Assembly (NCBI RefSeq): GCF_014838825.1
Contig: NZ_JACYMO010000001.1
Span: 1,010,830 to 1,074,829, forward strand
DNA from: Erwinia persicina
Lineage (GTDB): Bacteria > Pseudomonadota > Gammaproteobacteria > Enterobacterales > Enterobacteriaceae
Length of the DNA stretch: 64,000 bases
Reading direction: 5' to 3'
Within the stretch, counting starts at the first letter, position 1, and each line of letters begins with the position of its first letter. Positions 1 through 8,082 of this stretch are shown piece by piece. The translations under genes were made by a program, and so were the position numbers. The notes under the pieces are model-generated. The model ran no database searches. It saw only the letters and a list, made by a program, of their open reading frames with translations, and was not told the origin of the DNA.

Positions 1-35
1 TTAAAATCCACAGCGAGCAACGATTCTGCGGGGAT

Positions 36-137
36 GGGGCCAGTTTGAAGTAAGCCGGACGTCACGCGACAGAACGTCGCGTGCCGAGGCCAGCAGGGAG
101 GCGGGTCTTGCCGATCCGGCGTGCTCAAACTGGCCCC
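36..137. repeat. Nested inverted-repeat element
   Basis: The ends are a perfect 13-bp inverted repeat (36-48 and 125-137, GGGGCCAGTTTGA and its complement). Inside is a second pair, GCCGGA (54-59) with TCCGGC (115-120), and a central hairpin with an 8-bp stem CACGCGAC/GTCGCGTG (63-70 and 76-83) and a 5-nt loop. The nesting suggests a small intergenic repeat of MITE or REP type, or a strongly folded RNA. No second copy was noticed in the window, so its repeat nature is inferred from structure only. Confidence 0.5.
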
Positions 138-183
138 GGACCTGAAGCCAGACAGGAAGCCATTAATTTTTGTGGGGATATTT

Positions 184-1122
184 CTACTCCACGGGCGTGA
201 CCGCCCCCTTCCCTGCAAACCATCCCGCCAGATTATCCACCACATTTTGTGCCATCGCCTGACGCGTCTCGACCGTTGCACTGGCAATATGCGGCATCAG
301 TACCGTGTTGGTCAGCGCCGCAAAACGCGCATCAATCCCCGGTTCATTATCAAACACATCCAGACCGGCACCGCGAATAGTATGATTTTGCAGCGCCTCA
401 ATCAGGTCATCCTCATTCACCACCGCTCCGCGCGCAACATTAATCAGAATGCCCTCTTTCCCCAGCGCGCTGAGGATCTCTGCATCCACCTTCTTGCGGT
501 TACGCGCATCTCCCGGCACGGCCAGCACCAGAAAATCACTGAACTGCGCCAGCTGATGCAAATCGCCAAAACGCTGCCATCCAGGCTCACTGCTCTGGCG
601 GCTGTTGCAGTAACCGATCTGCATATCAAAACCCACACAGCGCCGGGCAATCGCGGCACCAATCTTACCCAGCCCCATAATCCCCACGCGTTTACCGCAC
701 AGCTTATAACCCAACTGCGGCGGGCGTTCCTGCCAGGCCCCGCTGCGCAGAAACGCATCCTGCGCCACGATCTGCCGTGACACACCAAGCATCAGAGCCA
801 GTGCCAGATCCGCCACGTCATCCGTCAGAATGCCGGAGGTGATGGTCACCGTGATATCACGATCGCGGGCAGCCGACAGATCGATACCATCGGTGCCAAC
901 ACCAAAAACAGCGATCAGTTCCAGCGCAGGTAGCGCAGCCATCAGATCGGCCGCCAGCCCGACATCTCCCCGGGTGGCAACCGCTTTGATCTTGCCTGCA
1001 TGTTCCTCAAGAAAGGCGGCCACGTCCGTCTGTTCATACAGACGATGACAGTGATAGTGCTGGTGCAGAACCTCGCTCAGTTCCGGCATCAGTGGCTGAA
1101 TAATCAGAATGTCCTGTTTCAT
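184..1122 (-). CDS. D-isomer-specific 2-hydroxyacid dehydrogenase
   Basis: A 312-aa NAD(P)H-dependent oxidoreductase of the D-2-hydroxyacid dehydrogenase family, expected to reduce 2-keto acids such as glyoxylate or hydroxypyruvate in the cytosol. A Rossmann motif GIMGLGKIG lies at about 147-155. The family's catalytic triad is visible: Arg231 in NVARGAV, Glu260 in DNEP and His278 in MPHIAS. Length matches the GhrB/hydroxypyruvate-reductase branch. The exact substrate cannot be read from sequence. It is followed on the same strand by no clear partner; the SRPBCC gene upstream is 111 bp away and may or may not be co-transcribed. The ATG start has only a weak ribosome-binding site. Confidence 0.85.
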   Translation of the reverse strand: MKQDILIIQPLMPELSEVLHQHYHCHRLYEQTDVAAFLEEHAGKIKAVATRGDVGLAADLMAALPALELIAVFGVGTDGIDLSAARDRDITVTITSGILTDDVADLALALMLGVSRQIVAQDAFLRSGAWQERPPQLGYKLCGKRVGIMGLGKIGAAIARRCVGFDMQIGYCNSRQSSEPGWQRFGDLHQLAQFSDFLVLAVPGDARNRKKVDAEILSALGKEGILINVARGAVVNEDDLIEALQNHTIRGAGLDVFDNEPGIDARFAALTNTVLMPHIASATVETRQAMAQNVVDNLAGWFAGKGAVTPVE

Positions 1123-1233
1123 TGCGAGTACCTTTATTATTAACGTCAGGGTAAGAGGAAAAACACGTTAATAACCTGGCAGAGTTTCGCTATCCCTCCA
1201 GCAACATTCTACTTATTACCTGATAAGCTGAGC

Positions 1234-1746
1234 TTATTGCTGCGCGGTGCGGGCTGCTGCAAGCAGGCCATCCAGCCACGCCTGATGACCATTGATCATC
1301 GGATTGGGGCGTACAGACGCCAGATCGCGGGCAGGTTTACCGTTCTGTGTTTCCTGCGTCAGCAAGCGGACGCGGCCGCCCGGCAGTGCTTCAATCAGCC
1401 AGGCATGATGTACATCCAGGCGGTTTTCGCTGTCGTCTCCGCACCCGCCGTGCCAGGCGATGCGTCCGGCCCGGCCCGCCAGCGGTGGCACAAACTCGTT
1501 TACTTCGGCCTCGACCGGGAAACCAAAACTGGTAAAGCGGAAGCGTGCGCCATCCGTCAGACGTGGGCCAGTGCCATCGTGGAAACGTATATCACTGGCA
1601 TTGCTGTAGTAACCCGGCCATGCCGCCGTATCGGTCAGCTTGTCCCACAGGGCGGCGACGCTGACACCGGTAACGATCATTTCATTGGAGGCAAAGTTAT
1701 CGCTTAAACCCGGGATATAGCCTTGCGGCCAGATAATGCTGTTCAT
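1234..1746 (-). CDS. SRPBCC (START/polyketide-cyclase-like) domain protein
   Basis: A 170-aa protein with the features of the SRPBCC hydrophobic-ligand-binding fold: an early helix with a W-x-x-L-T-D-x-x-x-W-P pattern (about 33-45), then alternating beta strands, including a basic-aromatic strand RFRFTSFGF, and a long C-terminal helix ending LLAAARTAQQ. Members bind small hydrophobic ligands, and many have no assigned reaction. It is divergent from the LysR gene at 1871, with a palindrome between them, so the LysR protein is its likely regulator. There is no good Shine-Dalgarno sequence before the ATG, so the start is uncertain. Confidence 0.7.
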   Translation of the reverse strand: MNSIIWPQGYIPGLSDNFASNEMIVTGVSVAALWDKLTDTAAWPGYYSNASDIRFHDGTGPRLTDGARFRFTSFGFPVEAEVNEFVPPLAGRAGRIAWHGGCGDDSENRLDVHHAWLIEALPGGRVRLLTQETQNGKPARDLASVRPNPMINGHQAWLDGLLAAARTAQQ

Positions 1747-1824
1747 CAGGGAGATGCCTTTTCGTTGTGAAGTTAAGGCTATGCTGCGCCCGCCTGAGAC
1801 ATAAAACCAATCGCCATCTTTTAT

Positions 1825-1853
1825 TTAAGATATCATCAAAACAAATATCTTAA
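1825..1853. promoter_or_regulatory. Probable LysR-type operator
   Basis: Perfect 9-bp inverted repeat TTAAGATAT (1825-1833) and ATATCTTAA (1845-1853) with an 11-nt spacer, containing the T-N11-A pattern of LysR recognition sites. It lies 17 bp upstream of the LysR start codon and about 80 bp from the divergent SRPBCC gene. That position suits autoregulation together with control of the divergent gene. Confidence 0.65.
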
Positions 1854-1870
1854 TCCGTGAGCCTGCCATC

Positions 1871-2770
1871 ATGACCGATATCCGCACGCTGGATCTTAAC
1901 CTGCTGAAAACTCTGGACGCGCTGCTGGATGAACGTAGCGTGACCCGCGCCGCGCAGCGGCTGGCCCTGACGCAGCCGGCGGTCAGCGGGATGCTGACCC
2001 GGCTGCGCGAGTGTTTTGATGACCCGCTGTTTACCCGTACCCGTCACGGCATCACCCCCACCCTGCGTGCGCTGGAGCTGGCCGCGCCGGTGAAACAGAT
2101 CCTCGGCGAAGTCAGCCTGCTGCTGCAGCCGACGGTTTTTCAGCCTGCCAGCGCACAGATGTCACTGCATATTGCCGCTACCGACTATGCGCTGAGTGCC
2201 GTTGTCGTCCCCTTTATTGCCGCGCTGCGCCAGCAGGCACCCGGCGTGCGCGTCAGCGTGCAGCCGGTGATCTACGGGCGGCTGGCAGAGCAGATGGCCC
2301 GGGGTGAAACCGACCTGGCACTGGTCACTCCGGACACCACGCCGCCGGAGCTGCACGCCCGCCACCTGTTTGACGAGCAGTACGTCTGCCTGCTGCGCCC
2401 CGGGCACCCGGATGCGGGAGCAGGTACCCTGCCCTTAGATCGTTTTTGCGCGCTCGATCATGCGCTGGTCTCACACAGCGGAACGCAGTTTCGTGGCGTC
2501 ACCGATGAGGCTCTTGCGGCTGTCGGCCGGCAGCGCCGGGTGACGCTGGCGGTCAGCAGCTTTCTGGTGCTGCCGGAGATCCTGCGCAGCAGTGACCTGA
2601 TCGCCGTTGTGCCGCAGCGTCTGGCAGCCAGCGCTCCCGATCTGGTGCAGATGGTCCCGCCCGTGACCCTTAGCGGTTTCAGTAAAACCGTGGCCTGGCA
2701 TGAGCGCAGCCACCGCGATGCGGGACACCGCTGGCTGCGGGCGCTGCTGTTCGCTACGCTGTCGTCGTGA
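1871..2770 (+). CDS. LysR-family transcriptional regulator
   Basis: A 299-aa regulator with an N-terminal winged helix-turn-helix (about residues 7-66: LDLNLLKTLDAL, then SVTRAAQRLALTQPAVSGML and the wing DPLFTRT), followed by a LysR substrate-binding domain to the C terminus. The N-terminal pattern resembles the NodD/LeuO/NahR-like branch (DLNLL...LLDERSVTRAA). It is divergent from the SRPBCC gene and lies upstream of the ene-reductase gene at 2857, both plausible targets. The inducer is unknown. The ATG at 1871 is the natural start, just after the palindromic operator. Confidence 0.88.
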   Translation: MTDIRTLDLNLLKTLDALLDERSVTRAAQRLALTQPAVSGMLTRLRECFDDPLFTRTRHGITPTLRALELAAPVKQILGEVSLLLQPTVFQPASAQMSLHIAATDYALSAVVVPFIAALRQQAPGVRVSVQPVIYGRLAEQMARGETDLALVTPDTTPPELHARHLFDEQYVCLLRPGHPDAGAGTLPLDRFCALDHALVSHSGTQFRGVTDEALAAVGRQRRVTLAVSSFLVLPEILRSSDLIAVVPQRLAASAPDLVQMVPPVTLSGFSKTVAWHERSHRDAGHRWLRALLFATLSS

Positions 2771-2856
2771 TTAGCACTCGACGCTTATCGGCCCGCGTGC
2801 TTCGTGGCGTAATGTTACTGACTGTCTCTCTAACCCATTAATATTAAAGGTTGATT

Positions 2857-3957
2857 ATGTCCGCACTGTTTACGCCGTTTACCCTGAAAGATGTCACGCT
2901 GCGTAACCGCATTGCCGTCCCCCCTATGTGCCAGTACAGCGCCGAAGATGGTCTGACCACCGACTGGCACCAGGTCCACTATCCTGCCATGGCACGCGGC
3001 GGTGCCGCTCTGGTGATCGTGGAAGCGACCGCGGTATCACCGGAAGGTCGTATCACCCCGGGATGTACCGGGCTGTGGAATGACCAGCAGGCAGAAGGCA
3101 TGGCGCGGATTGCCGCATCGATTAAAGCCGCAGGTGCCGTACCGGGTATTCAGATTGGGCACGCCGGGCGTAAAGCCAGTGCTAATCGTCCGTGGGAAGG
3201 CGACGACCATATCGCCGCCGGGGATCCGCGCAGCTGGCAGACCCTCGCCCCGTCCGCCGTGGCGTTTGGCCATCATCTGCCGCAGGTGCCGAAGGCAATG
3301 ACCCTGGAGGATATTGCCCGGGTGAAAAGGGATTTTGTCGCTGCCGCGTGCCGCGCGCGCGATGCCGGGTTTGAGTGGCTGGAGCTGCACTTCGCCCACG
3401 GCTATCTGGCCCAGAGCTTCTTCTCCGTTCACGCCAACCAGCGTACCGACGAGTACGGCGGTGACTTCGCCGGGCGCAGCCGTTTCCTGCTGGAAACCCT
3501 GGCTGCCGTCCGTGACGTATGGCCGGAAAACCTGCCGCTGACGGCGCGTTTTGGCGTGATTGAATATGACGGGCGTGACGAGCAGACGCTGGCAGAATCC
3601 ATTGAACTGACCCGGCTGATGAAGCAGGGTGGCCTGGATATGCTTAACGTCAGCATCGGTTTCTCGATTGCGGAAACTGAGATCCCGTGGGGGTCTGCCT
3701 TCCTGGCTCCGGTGGCAGCGCGCGTGCGTCGTGAAGCGGATCTGCCCGTGGCGTCGTCGTGGGGCATTGAGGTGCCAGAGGTGGCCGAGCGGGTCATTGC
3801 GGAACAGCAGATGGACCTGGTGATGATTGGCCGCGCCCATCTCGCCAACCCCCACTATCCGTACTACATGGCGAAGAAACTTAACGTTGAGCAGCCCTCG
3901 GGGGTTCTGCCTGTGACGTATGCGCACTGGCTGGAACGCTATCGTTTAGGAGAGTAG
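2857..3957 (+). CDS. NADH:flavin oxidoreductase, old yellow enzyme (YqjM-like)
   Basis: A 366-aa FMN-dependent ene-reductase of the thermophilic-like/YqjM class, which reduces activated C=C bonds of enones and xenobiotics. Cys25 and Tyr27 (PPMCQYS) correspond to the Cys/Tyr pair characteristic of YqjM. The substrate-binding His-His pair lies in ELHFAHGYL, followed by the family signature around RTDEYGG, and the FMN phosphate-binding part is near MIGRAHLANP. The ATG at 2857 is chosen because AAAGG sits 6 nt upstream; the TTG at 2851 abuts that site. It lies downstream of the LysR gene with an 86-bp gap and ends at a hairpin terminator. Physiological substrate unknown. Confidence 0.9.
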   Translation: MSALFTPFTLKDVTLRNRIAVPPMCQYSAEDGLTTDWHQVHYPAMARGGAALVIVEATAVSPEGRITPGCTGLWNDQQAEGMARIAASIKAAGAVPGIQIGHAGRKASANRPWEGDDHIAAGDPRSWQTLAPSAVAFGHHLPQVPKAMTLEDIARVKRDFVAAACRARDAGFEWLELHFAHGYLAQSFFSVHANQRTDEYGGDFAGRSRFLLETLAAVRDVWPENLPLTARFGVIEYDGRDEQTLAESIELTRLMKQGGLDMLNVSIGFSIAETEIPWGSAFLAPVAARVRREADLPVASSWGIEVPEVAERVIAEQQMDLVMIGRAHLANPHYPYYMAKKLNVEQPSGVLPVTYAHWLERYRLGE

Positions 3958-3965
3958 TTCACTGA

Positions 3966-3999
3966 AGACCGGGGCGTTCATCCCCGACCGCCCCGGTCT
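3966..3999. terminator. Hairpin terminator between convergent genes
   Basis: An 11-bp perfect stem AGACCGGGGCG (3966-3976) with CGCCCCGGTCT (3989-3999) and a 12-nt loop lies between the ene-reductase (+) and the PadR gene (-), and probably serves both. The T tract is short on both strands. Confidence 0.6.
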
Positions 4000-4002
4000 G
4001 TT

Positions 4003-4527
4003 TCAGCTACGTTCAATCTTCTTTGCGGCCTCATCCAGCGCATCAATAATGGCAAACAGCGTCTGCTGTGACAGCCCGTCCTGCGACAGGCGCACGTTGA
4101 GCGCCGTCTTCATATTATGGATAGCGCGCTCCACATCCGGCAGGCTGCGGTTGTTGACCAGTACGGCCAGCGTGGAAAGACGCTGGACAATCGCCGTCAC
4201 GGCAGGCTGATGCTGCGCCAGCTGCGCCTGTCCCGCCGCTTCCAGTCGGTAAGCTTTACGCGCCGCCAGCGGGTCGACGACGGCAATGCACTCCATCTCC
4301 TCCAGCAGCGTCAGATTGGGATAAATGATCCCCGGACTGGGGGTATATTCCCCTTTCGACAGTTCCTCAATGGCTTTGATCAGCTCGTAGCCATGCGCGG
4401 AGCGCTGATGGAGAAAATGCAGCAGCAGCAACCGGATATCGCTGGCATCCACTATTTTTTCCCGACGCTTTCTGCGGCCCACGCGGGCTGCGCTGTCTGC
4501 CTGGCAGGCGGAGGATCCCGACCGCAT
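4003..4527 (-). CDS. yqjI: PadR-family regulator (YqjI-type)
   Basis: A 174-aa protein with a PadR winged-helix domain (DIRLLLLHFLHQRSAHGYEL, then the STPSPG-like segment YTPSPGIIYPNLTLLEE and the wing), and a C-terminal helical dimerisation region. In E. coli the PadR protein YqjI represses the adjacent ferric reductase gene yqjH. Here the start ATG (4527-4525) follows the TAA of the reductase gene by one base, so the pair is translationally coupled rather than divergent as in E. coli. The N-terminal extension (about 30 residues) is basic, with one Cys and no histidine cluster, unlike the metal-binding tail described for E. coli YqjI. A longer in-frame reading from 4629 would lie inside the upstream gene and is not credible. 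Confidence 0.82.
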   Translation of the reverse strand: MRSGSSACQADSAARVGRRKRREKIVDASDIRLLLLHFLHQRSAHGYELIKAIEELSKGEYTPSPGIIYPNLTLLEEMECIAVVDPLAARKAYRLEAAGQAQLAQHQPAVTAIVQRLSTLAVLVNNRSLPDVERAIHNMKTALNVRLSQDGLSQQTLFAIIDALDEAAKKIERS

Positions 4528-4528
4528 C

Positions 4529-5317
4529 TTACTTGTCGTGCCAGTAGGCGACGGCACGCACATAGGTCGCATCGCAGCCGCGCTGTTCAATAAAATAGTC
4601 ACTGAGTTTTTTGACAAACTCACCCTCACCCGTCAGCCAGATAAAGTAATCCCCGGCCGGCAGCGGCAGCGTATTGAAGGTATCAATCAGTGCAGCCAGA
4701 TTTTCTGACTGCATATTGCCGCTGCCCATCCAGGTGACATCAACGCCATTCAGCTTTTCCAGATAAGCCTGACCGACGGCTTCATCCACCCACGCGAACA
4801 GCTTATGCTGCTGACCGCTGAGGGTCTCCTGACGGCGTTTAAAGGCGGGCAGCCCGCTTTCATCACAGACATACAGCTGGAAAGCATAATCATCCGGCAC
4901 CACCAGCGAACCGCGCGGCCCGCCAATGGCCAGCCTGTCGCCAGGCTGTGCCTGTGCCGCCCAGTCGCTGGCCACGCCGCCGTCATGAATAAAGAAATCC
5001 AGCGTCAGGGTGTTCGCCACCCCGTCAAAAAACAGCGGCGTATAGTCACGGGAAACCGGACGCGCTCCCTCTTTCCACACCACGCCCTCCTCCGTGACCT
5101 CCGGCAGGTTCAGCGTGCCGCTGCTGTCGGGGAAGAACACCTTGATGTGGTCATCAAACCCGGGCGAGATGAAGCCAGACAGATCCTCGCCGCCAAAATC
5201 GATGCGCCAGAAGCTTTCGGCCACACGGGTTTTGCCGGTGACGGTCAGCTGGCGAAAACGCAACTCATTGCGTACGCGCTGCGGCGCCCGGCTTGCTTTC
5301 ACAGAATCAGTGGACAT
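4529..5317 (-). CDS. yqjH: Siderophore-interacting protein / NADPH ferric-chelate reductase
   Basis: A 262-aa cytosolic flavoprotein of the SIP (ViuB/YqjH) family, which releases iron from ferric siderophores by reduction. The N-terminal FAD-binding barrel carries the R-x-Y-T motif (SRDYTPLFF), the phosphate-binding GGPRGS segment follows, and the C-terminal SIP domain holds the nucleotide-binding region (WLTGEGEFVKKL) and a basic C terminus. The ATG at 5317 has GAAGGG upstream. Its promoter has a Fur-box-like sequence and a palindrome (see 5344-5397), which matches dual iron and PadR control. It is in an operon with the PadR gene. Confidence 0.88.
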   Translation of the reverse strand: MSTDSVKASRAPQRVRNELRFRQLTVTGKTRVAESFWRIDFGGEDLSGFISPGFDDHIKVFFPDSSGTLNLPEVTEEGVVWKEGARPVSRDYTPLFFDGVANTLTLDFFIHDGGVASDWAAQAQPGDRLAIGGPRGSLVVPDDYAFQLYVCDESGLPAFKRRQETLSGQQHKLFAWVDEAVGQAYLEKLNGVDVTWMGSGNMQSENLAALIDTFNTLPLPAGDYFIWLTGEGEFVKKLSDYFIEQRGCDATYVRAVAYWHDK

Positions 5318-5343
5318 GTTTACCCTTCGTTTTTGTTGAAATC

Positions 5344-5397
5344 AGGAATCATTCTCATTCGAGAGTAAAATATATCTATGATATATCTTGAACGCAA
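5344..5397 (-). promoter_or_regulatory. yqjH promoter with Fur box and PadR-type palindrome
   Basis: On the minus strand a -35 TTGCGT (5397-5392) and a -10 TATATT (5374-5369) are exactly 17 nt apart. A perfect inverted repeat ATATATC-tat-GATATAT (5370-5386) covers the spacer and -10, where a repressor would block RNA polymerase. Downstream, AATGAGAATGATT (5359-5347) matches the Fur-box core at 11 of 13 positions. The assignment of the palindrome to the PadR protein is inference from position. Confidence 0.65.
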
Positions 5398-5442
5398 GCA
5401 CTGTCAGGCTGATCCCCGGGCAAAAAGGGTGCAATCTGTGCG

Positions 5443-6873
5443 TTATTTCTGTTCCGGCAGGGGCCGGTATTTCCACAGCCAGCGTCCGCTGTTCATCCGG
5501 CGGTAGAAGCATGCCCCCCGGATCATCCAGTCCAGGAACATCCCCATCCAGATCCCCACTACGCCAAACCCCAGCACGACGCCCAGCAGATAGCCAGCCA
5601 CAATCCGTCCGCCCCACATACTCAGCAGGGATACCCACATGGTATAGCGCGCATCGCGCGCGCCCTTCAACCCGGCGGGAAGCACCCACGATGCCGCCCA
5701 CAGCGGCATAAAAGCGGCATTCAGCCACACCAGCAGTTTCACCACATGGATGACCTCTTCGTCCCGGGTATAGAACTGCGCCAGCAGCCCGGCAAACGGC
5801 ACCGTCAACAGCGCCAGCGCACAGAGAAAGAAGGTCGACATCCAGAAGATATAGCGCAGCTGGCGCTCCGGCTGGCCTAACTGCCCGCGTCCAAGGCGTG
5901 TGCCGACAATGATCGTGGAGGCCGAACCGAGCGCATTGCCCGGCAGGTTAATCAGCGACACGATGGAGAAAGCAATAAAGTTACCGGCAATGACGTCGGT
6001 GCCCATCCCGGCGACAAAAATCTGGGTTAACAGCTTGCCGCCGTTAAACAGCACGGACTCAATACTGGCCGGAATGCCAATCCCGAGAACTTCCCGCAGG
6101 ATGCTCATATTCAGCCGGGTAAAATAGCTTTTCAGTGAGATTTTCAGCGCCGGGACAAAACCAATCACCAGCACGTAAATCACCGCCGCCGCGCCGATAT
6201 AGCGTGAAATCGTCAGTCCCAACCCGGCACCAACAAATCCCAGCCCGTGCCATGAGAAACAGCCATAGATCAGAATGCTGCTGATGATGATGTTGAGGAT
6301 ATTCATTCCGCCGTTGATCAGCATCGGAATTTTAGTATTTCCCGCCCCGCGCAGAGCCCCGCAGCCGATCAGTGCAATGGCGGCCGCCGGGTAGCTCCAG
6401 GCAGTGGTTTGCAGATAGGAGAGCGCCAGCGCTTTCACCTGCGGCTCGGCTTCACCGGCAATCAGATCGATGATCTGCGGGCCTGCGAACTCAATCGTCA
6501 GCGCCAGCAGGACGGCAAACACCGTCATAATAATCAGCGACTGTCGGGCTGCGGCAACCGCTCTTTCCCGGTTAAGTTTACCGAGGCTGAACGCCACCAC
6601 CACCGTGGTGCCGAGGTCGATAGCGGCAAAAAAGGAGATGATCACCATGTTGAAGCTGTCGGCCAGACCAACCCCGGCCATCGCTTCCTTTCCCAGCCAG
6701 CTGACCAGGAAGGTACTGAGCACCCCCATCAGCAGGACGCAAAGATTCTCAAAAAAGATAGGCACGGCAAGGGGGGTTATTTCACGCCAGAACAGTACCC
6801 GCGAAGAACGTCTTTTCGGATACCATGCAGTACGCTTTATCGCCTGCTGCAGAGAAACGCTGAGGTTTTGCAA
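5443..6873 (-). CDS. yeeO: MATE-family efflux protein YeeO
   Basis: A 476-aa inner-membrane multidrug and toxic-compound extrusion (MATE) transporter with 12 predicted hydrophobic segments in two homologous MatE halves. The stretch after the short N terminus (VLFWREITPLAVPIF ... FLVSWLGK) and the C terminus (GRWLWKY) closely resemble E. coli YeeO, reported to export flavin cofactors and drugs. The only reasonable start is a TTG at 6873: an in-frame TGA lies six codons upstream, and the next Met is inside the first membrane segment. GGA before the TTG is a weak ribosome-binding site, suggesting low translation. It stands alone, upstream of the iron-reductase pair on the same strand. Confidence 0.85.
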   Translation of the reverse strand: MQNLSVSLQQAIKRTAWYPKRRSSRVLFWREITPLAVPIFFENLCVLLMGVLSTFLVSWLGKEAMAGVGLADSFNMVIISFFAAIDLGTTVVVAFSLGKLNRERAVAAARQSLIIMTVFAVLLALTIEFAGPQIIDLIAGEAEPQVKALALSYLQTTAWSYPAAAIALIGCGALRGAGNTKIPMLINGGMNILNIIISSILIYGCFSWHGLGFVGAGLGLTISRYIGAAAVIYVLVIGFVPALKISLKSYFTRLNMSILREVLGIGIPASIESVLFNGGKLLTQIFVAGMGTDVIAGNFIAFSIVSLINLPGNALGSASTIIVGTRLGRGQLGQPERQLRYIFWMSTFFLCALALLTVPFAGLLAQFYTRDEEVIHVVKLLVWLNAAFMPLWAASWVLPAGLKGARDARYTMWVSLLSMWGGRIVAGYLLGVVLGFGVVGIWMGMFLDWMIRGACFYRRMNSGRWLWKYRPLPEQK

Positions 6874-7009
6874 GATTGATCCAGTTTTTCACAGGGGAAA
6901 ATGAGCCTACGCTAACCAGATGATGGTAAAAGACCGGTCAATATGCAAAGTCTTTTTATGTTTCAAAATACGGCAAAAATAGGCGGCCGGTCCGGGCCGC
7001 CAGGTCCCT

Positions 7010-7906
7010 TTACAGCAGGCGTCGGTGCAGCAGTTTTTCCAGCACCGCGACAGGGGCCTGTTCAGGATGTTTCATACCGGTTACCGGCAGTAGAAACGTC
7101 TGCTCCAGCATAAACTGACCGCCCATGGCAGCGTGGGGCGTCTGATCGGCGAAGCAGATCCAGCTGCTGCCCGCCGGTAAGGACAGGGCGACCTGGGGCC
7201 CCTGCTCCTGATAGCCCTGATCCGCTTTCATCGCATCATGCAGCCGCAGCATCATATGATCGTACCCTGTACGAAAAGATTTGGTCATGCCCAGACGGTG
7301 TTGCAGCCAGCTGTTCAGGGGAGAATAGCCTTTCATATGCGGCATGAAGCGCTGTGCCAGCACCGGGAACGGCTCACCGACGCGCCACTCGCGGTGCTCA
7401 CCTGCGGGATTGATATTGGTAAAGATACGCAGGATGCGCTCCCCCTGAATCGGCCGGGAGGGGAACGCATCGACGTGCAGGCGGCTGTCATCTTTGCGCC
7501 ATGAGCTCTTTTCCCGCCACGCTGTGACCGGGTGCAGGCGCAGCGTATTGACCGGCGAGTGCAGTACATGGCTGTATTCGGGCAACAGCGCATCCACCAG
7601 TTGCAGACAGTGACGATAGTAACGCGCCAGCAGCTGGCTAACCTGAGGGGCATTTTCCGGGCGGGCAATGCCACGCAGCTGGCCTTTATCTGCATTAAAG
7701 CTGATATTTTTGCGTTTAGGATCGGTCAGTGCCGGGTTCAGTAACGCCTGTTCCTCTGGCAGCAGGGAGAACGTCAGGCGGGGAAGAAACAGGACTTTAC
7801 CCTGCTCCAGTGACTCCAGCGCGTGCGTATCGGGCAGGGACTCATCCCAGCGGGTCAGGGGCAGCGTACAGATGACCTGCTCCCGGGTTAACGATTGTTC
7901 AGACAT
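7010..7906 (-). CDS. kdoO: Kdo 3-hydroxylase (KdoO family, Fe(II)/2-oxoglutarate dioxygenase-like)
   Basis: A 298-aa protein matching the Kdo hydroxylase family, which converts the outer Kdo of the LPS inner core to Ko in Burkholderia and Yersinia. The iron ligands can be proposed as His144 and Asp146 in SRLHVDAFPSRP and His258 in DQTPHAAMGGQ; the following basic/aromatic strand would bind 2-oxoglutarate. There is no signal peptide, consistent with action on the cytoplasmic side of the inner membrane before core export. AAGGA sits 7 nt before the ATG. It is divergent from the lacI-like gene with a 23-bp palindrome between them. Two large LPS/EPS clusters elsewhere in the window give a sensible context. 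Confidence 0.83.
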   Translation of the reverse strand: MSEQSLTREQVICTLPLTRWDESLPDTHALESLEQGKVLFLPRLTFSLLPEEQALLNPALTDPKRKNISFNADKGQLRGIARPENAPQVSQLLARYYRHCLQLVDALLPEYSHVLHSPVNTLRLHPVTAWREKSSWRKDDSRLHVDAFPSRPIQGERILRIFTNINPAGEHREWRVGEPFPVLAQRFMPHMKGYSPLNSWLQHRLGMTKSFRTGYDHMMLRLHDAMKADQGYQEQGPQVALSLPAGSSWICFADQTPHAAMGGQFMLEQTFLLPVTGMKHPEQAPVAVLEKLLHRRLL

Positions 7907-7963
7907 ATTATATCCTTATAGACTGCTGTAAGATCCTGTGAGTTCAACGAATAGTATATTCTG

Positions 7964-7986
7964 CGGTTTAAATCAAAATTAAACCG
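7964..7986. promoter_or_regulatory. 23-bp palindrome between kdoO and lacI
   Basis: Perfect 8-bp inverted repeat CGGTTTAA (7964-7971) and TTAAACCG (7979-7986) with a 7-nt AT-rich spacer, 58 bp upstream of kdoO and 97 bp upstream of lacI. ACCGG recurs at 7983-7987 and 7994-7998. It lacks the central CG typical of LacI-family operators, so the regulator is unknown. Confidence 0.45.
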
Positions 7987-8082
7987 GAGTTCAACCGGAT
8001 GGACAGAATCGGTGCAGCCGCGCAGCAACGGATGCGGATCCCTTTTATTGCTAAACTGCGCTATTAAAAACAGGAGTTAACC

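Noticed and set aside
121-780. A 219-codon open frame on the plus strand opposite the dehydrogenase
   Set aside because: It is the complement of a well-supported gene; its residues show no family pattern, and it starts inside the inverted-repeat element.
7937-7942. TGTGAG between kdoO and lacI, like the left half of the lac operator
   Set aside because: There is no symmetrical right half; a six-base match is expected by chance.
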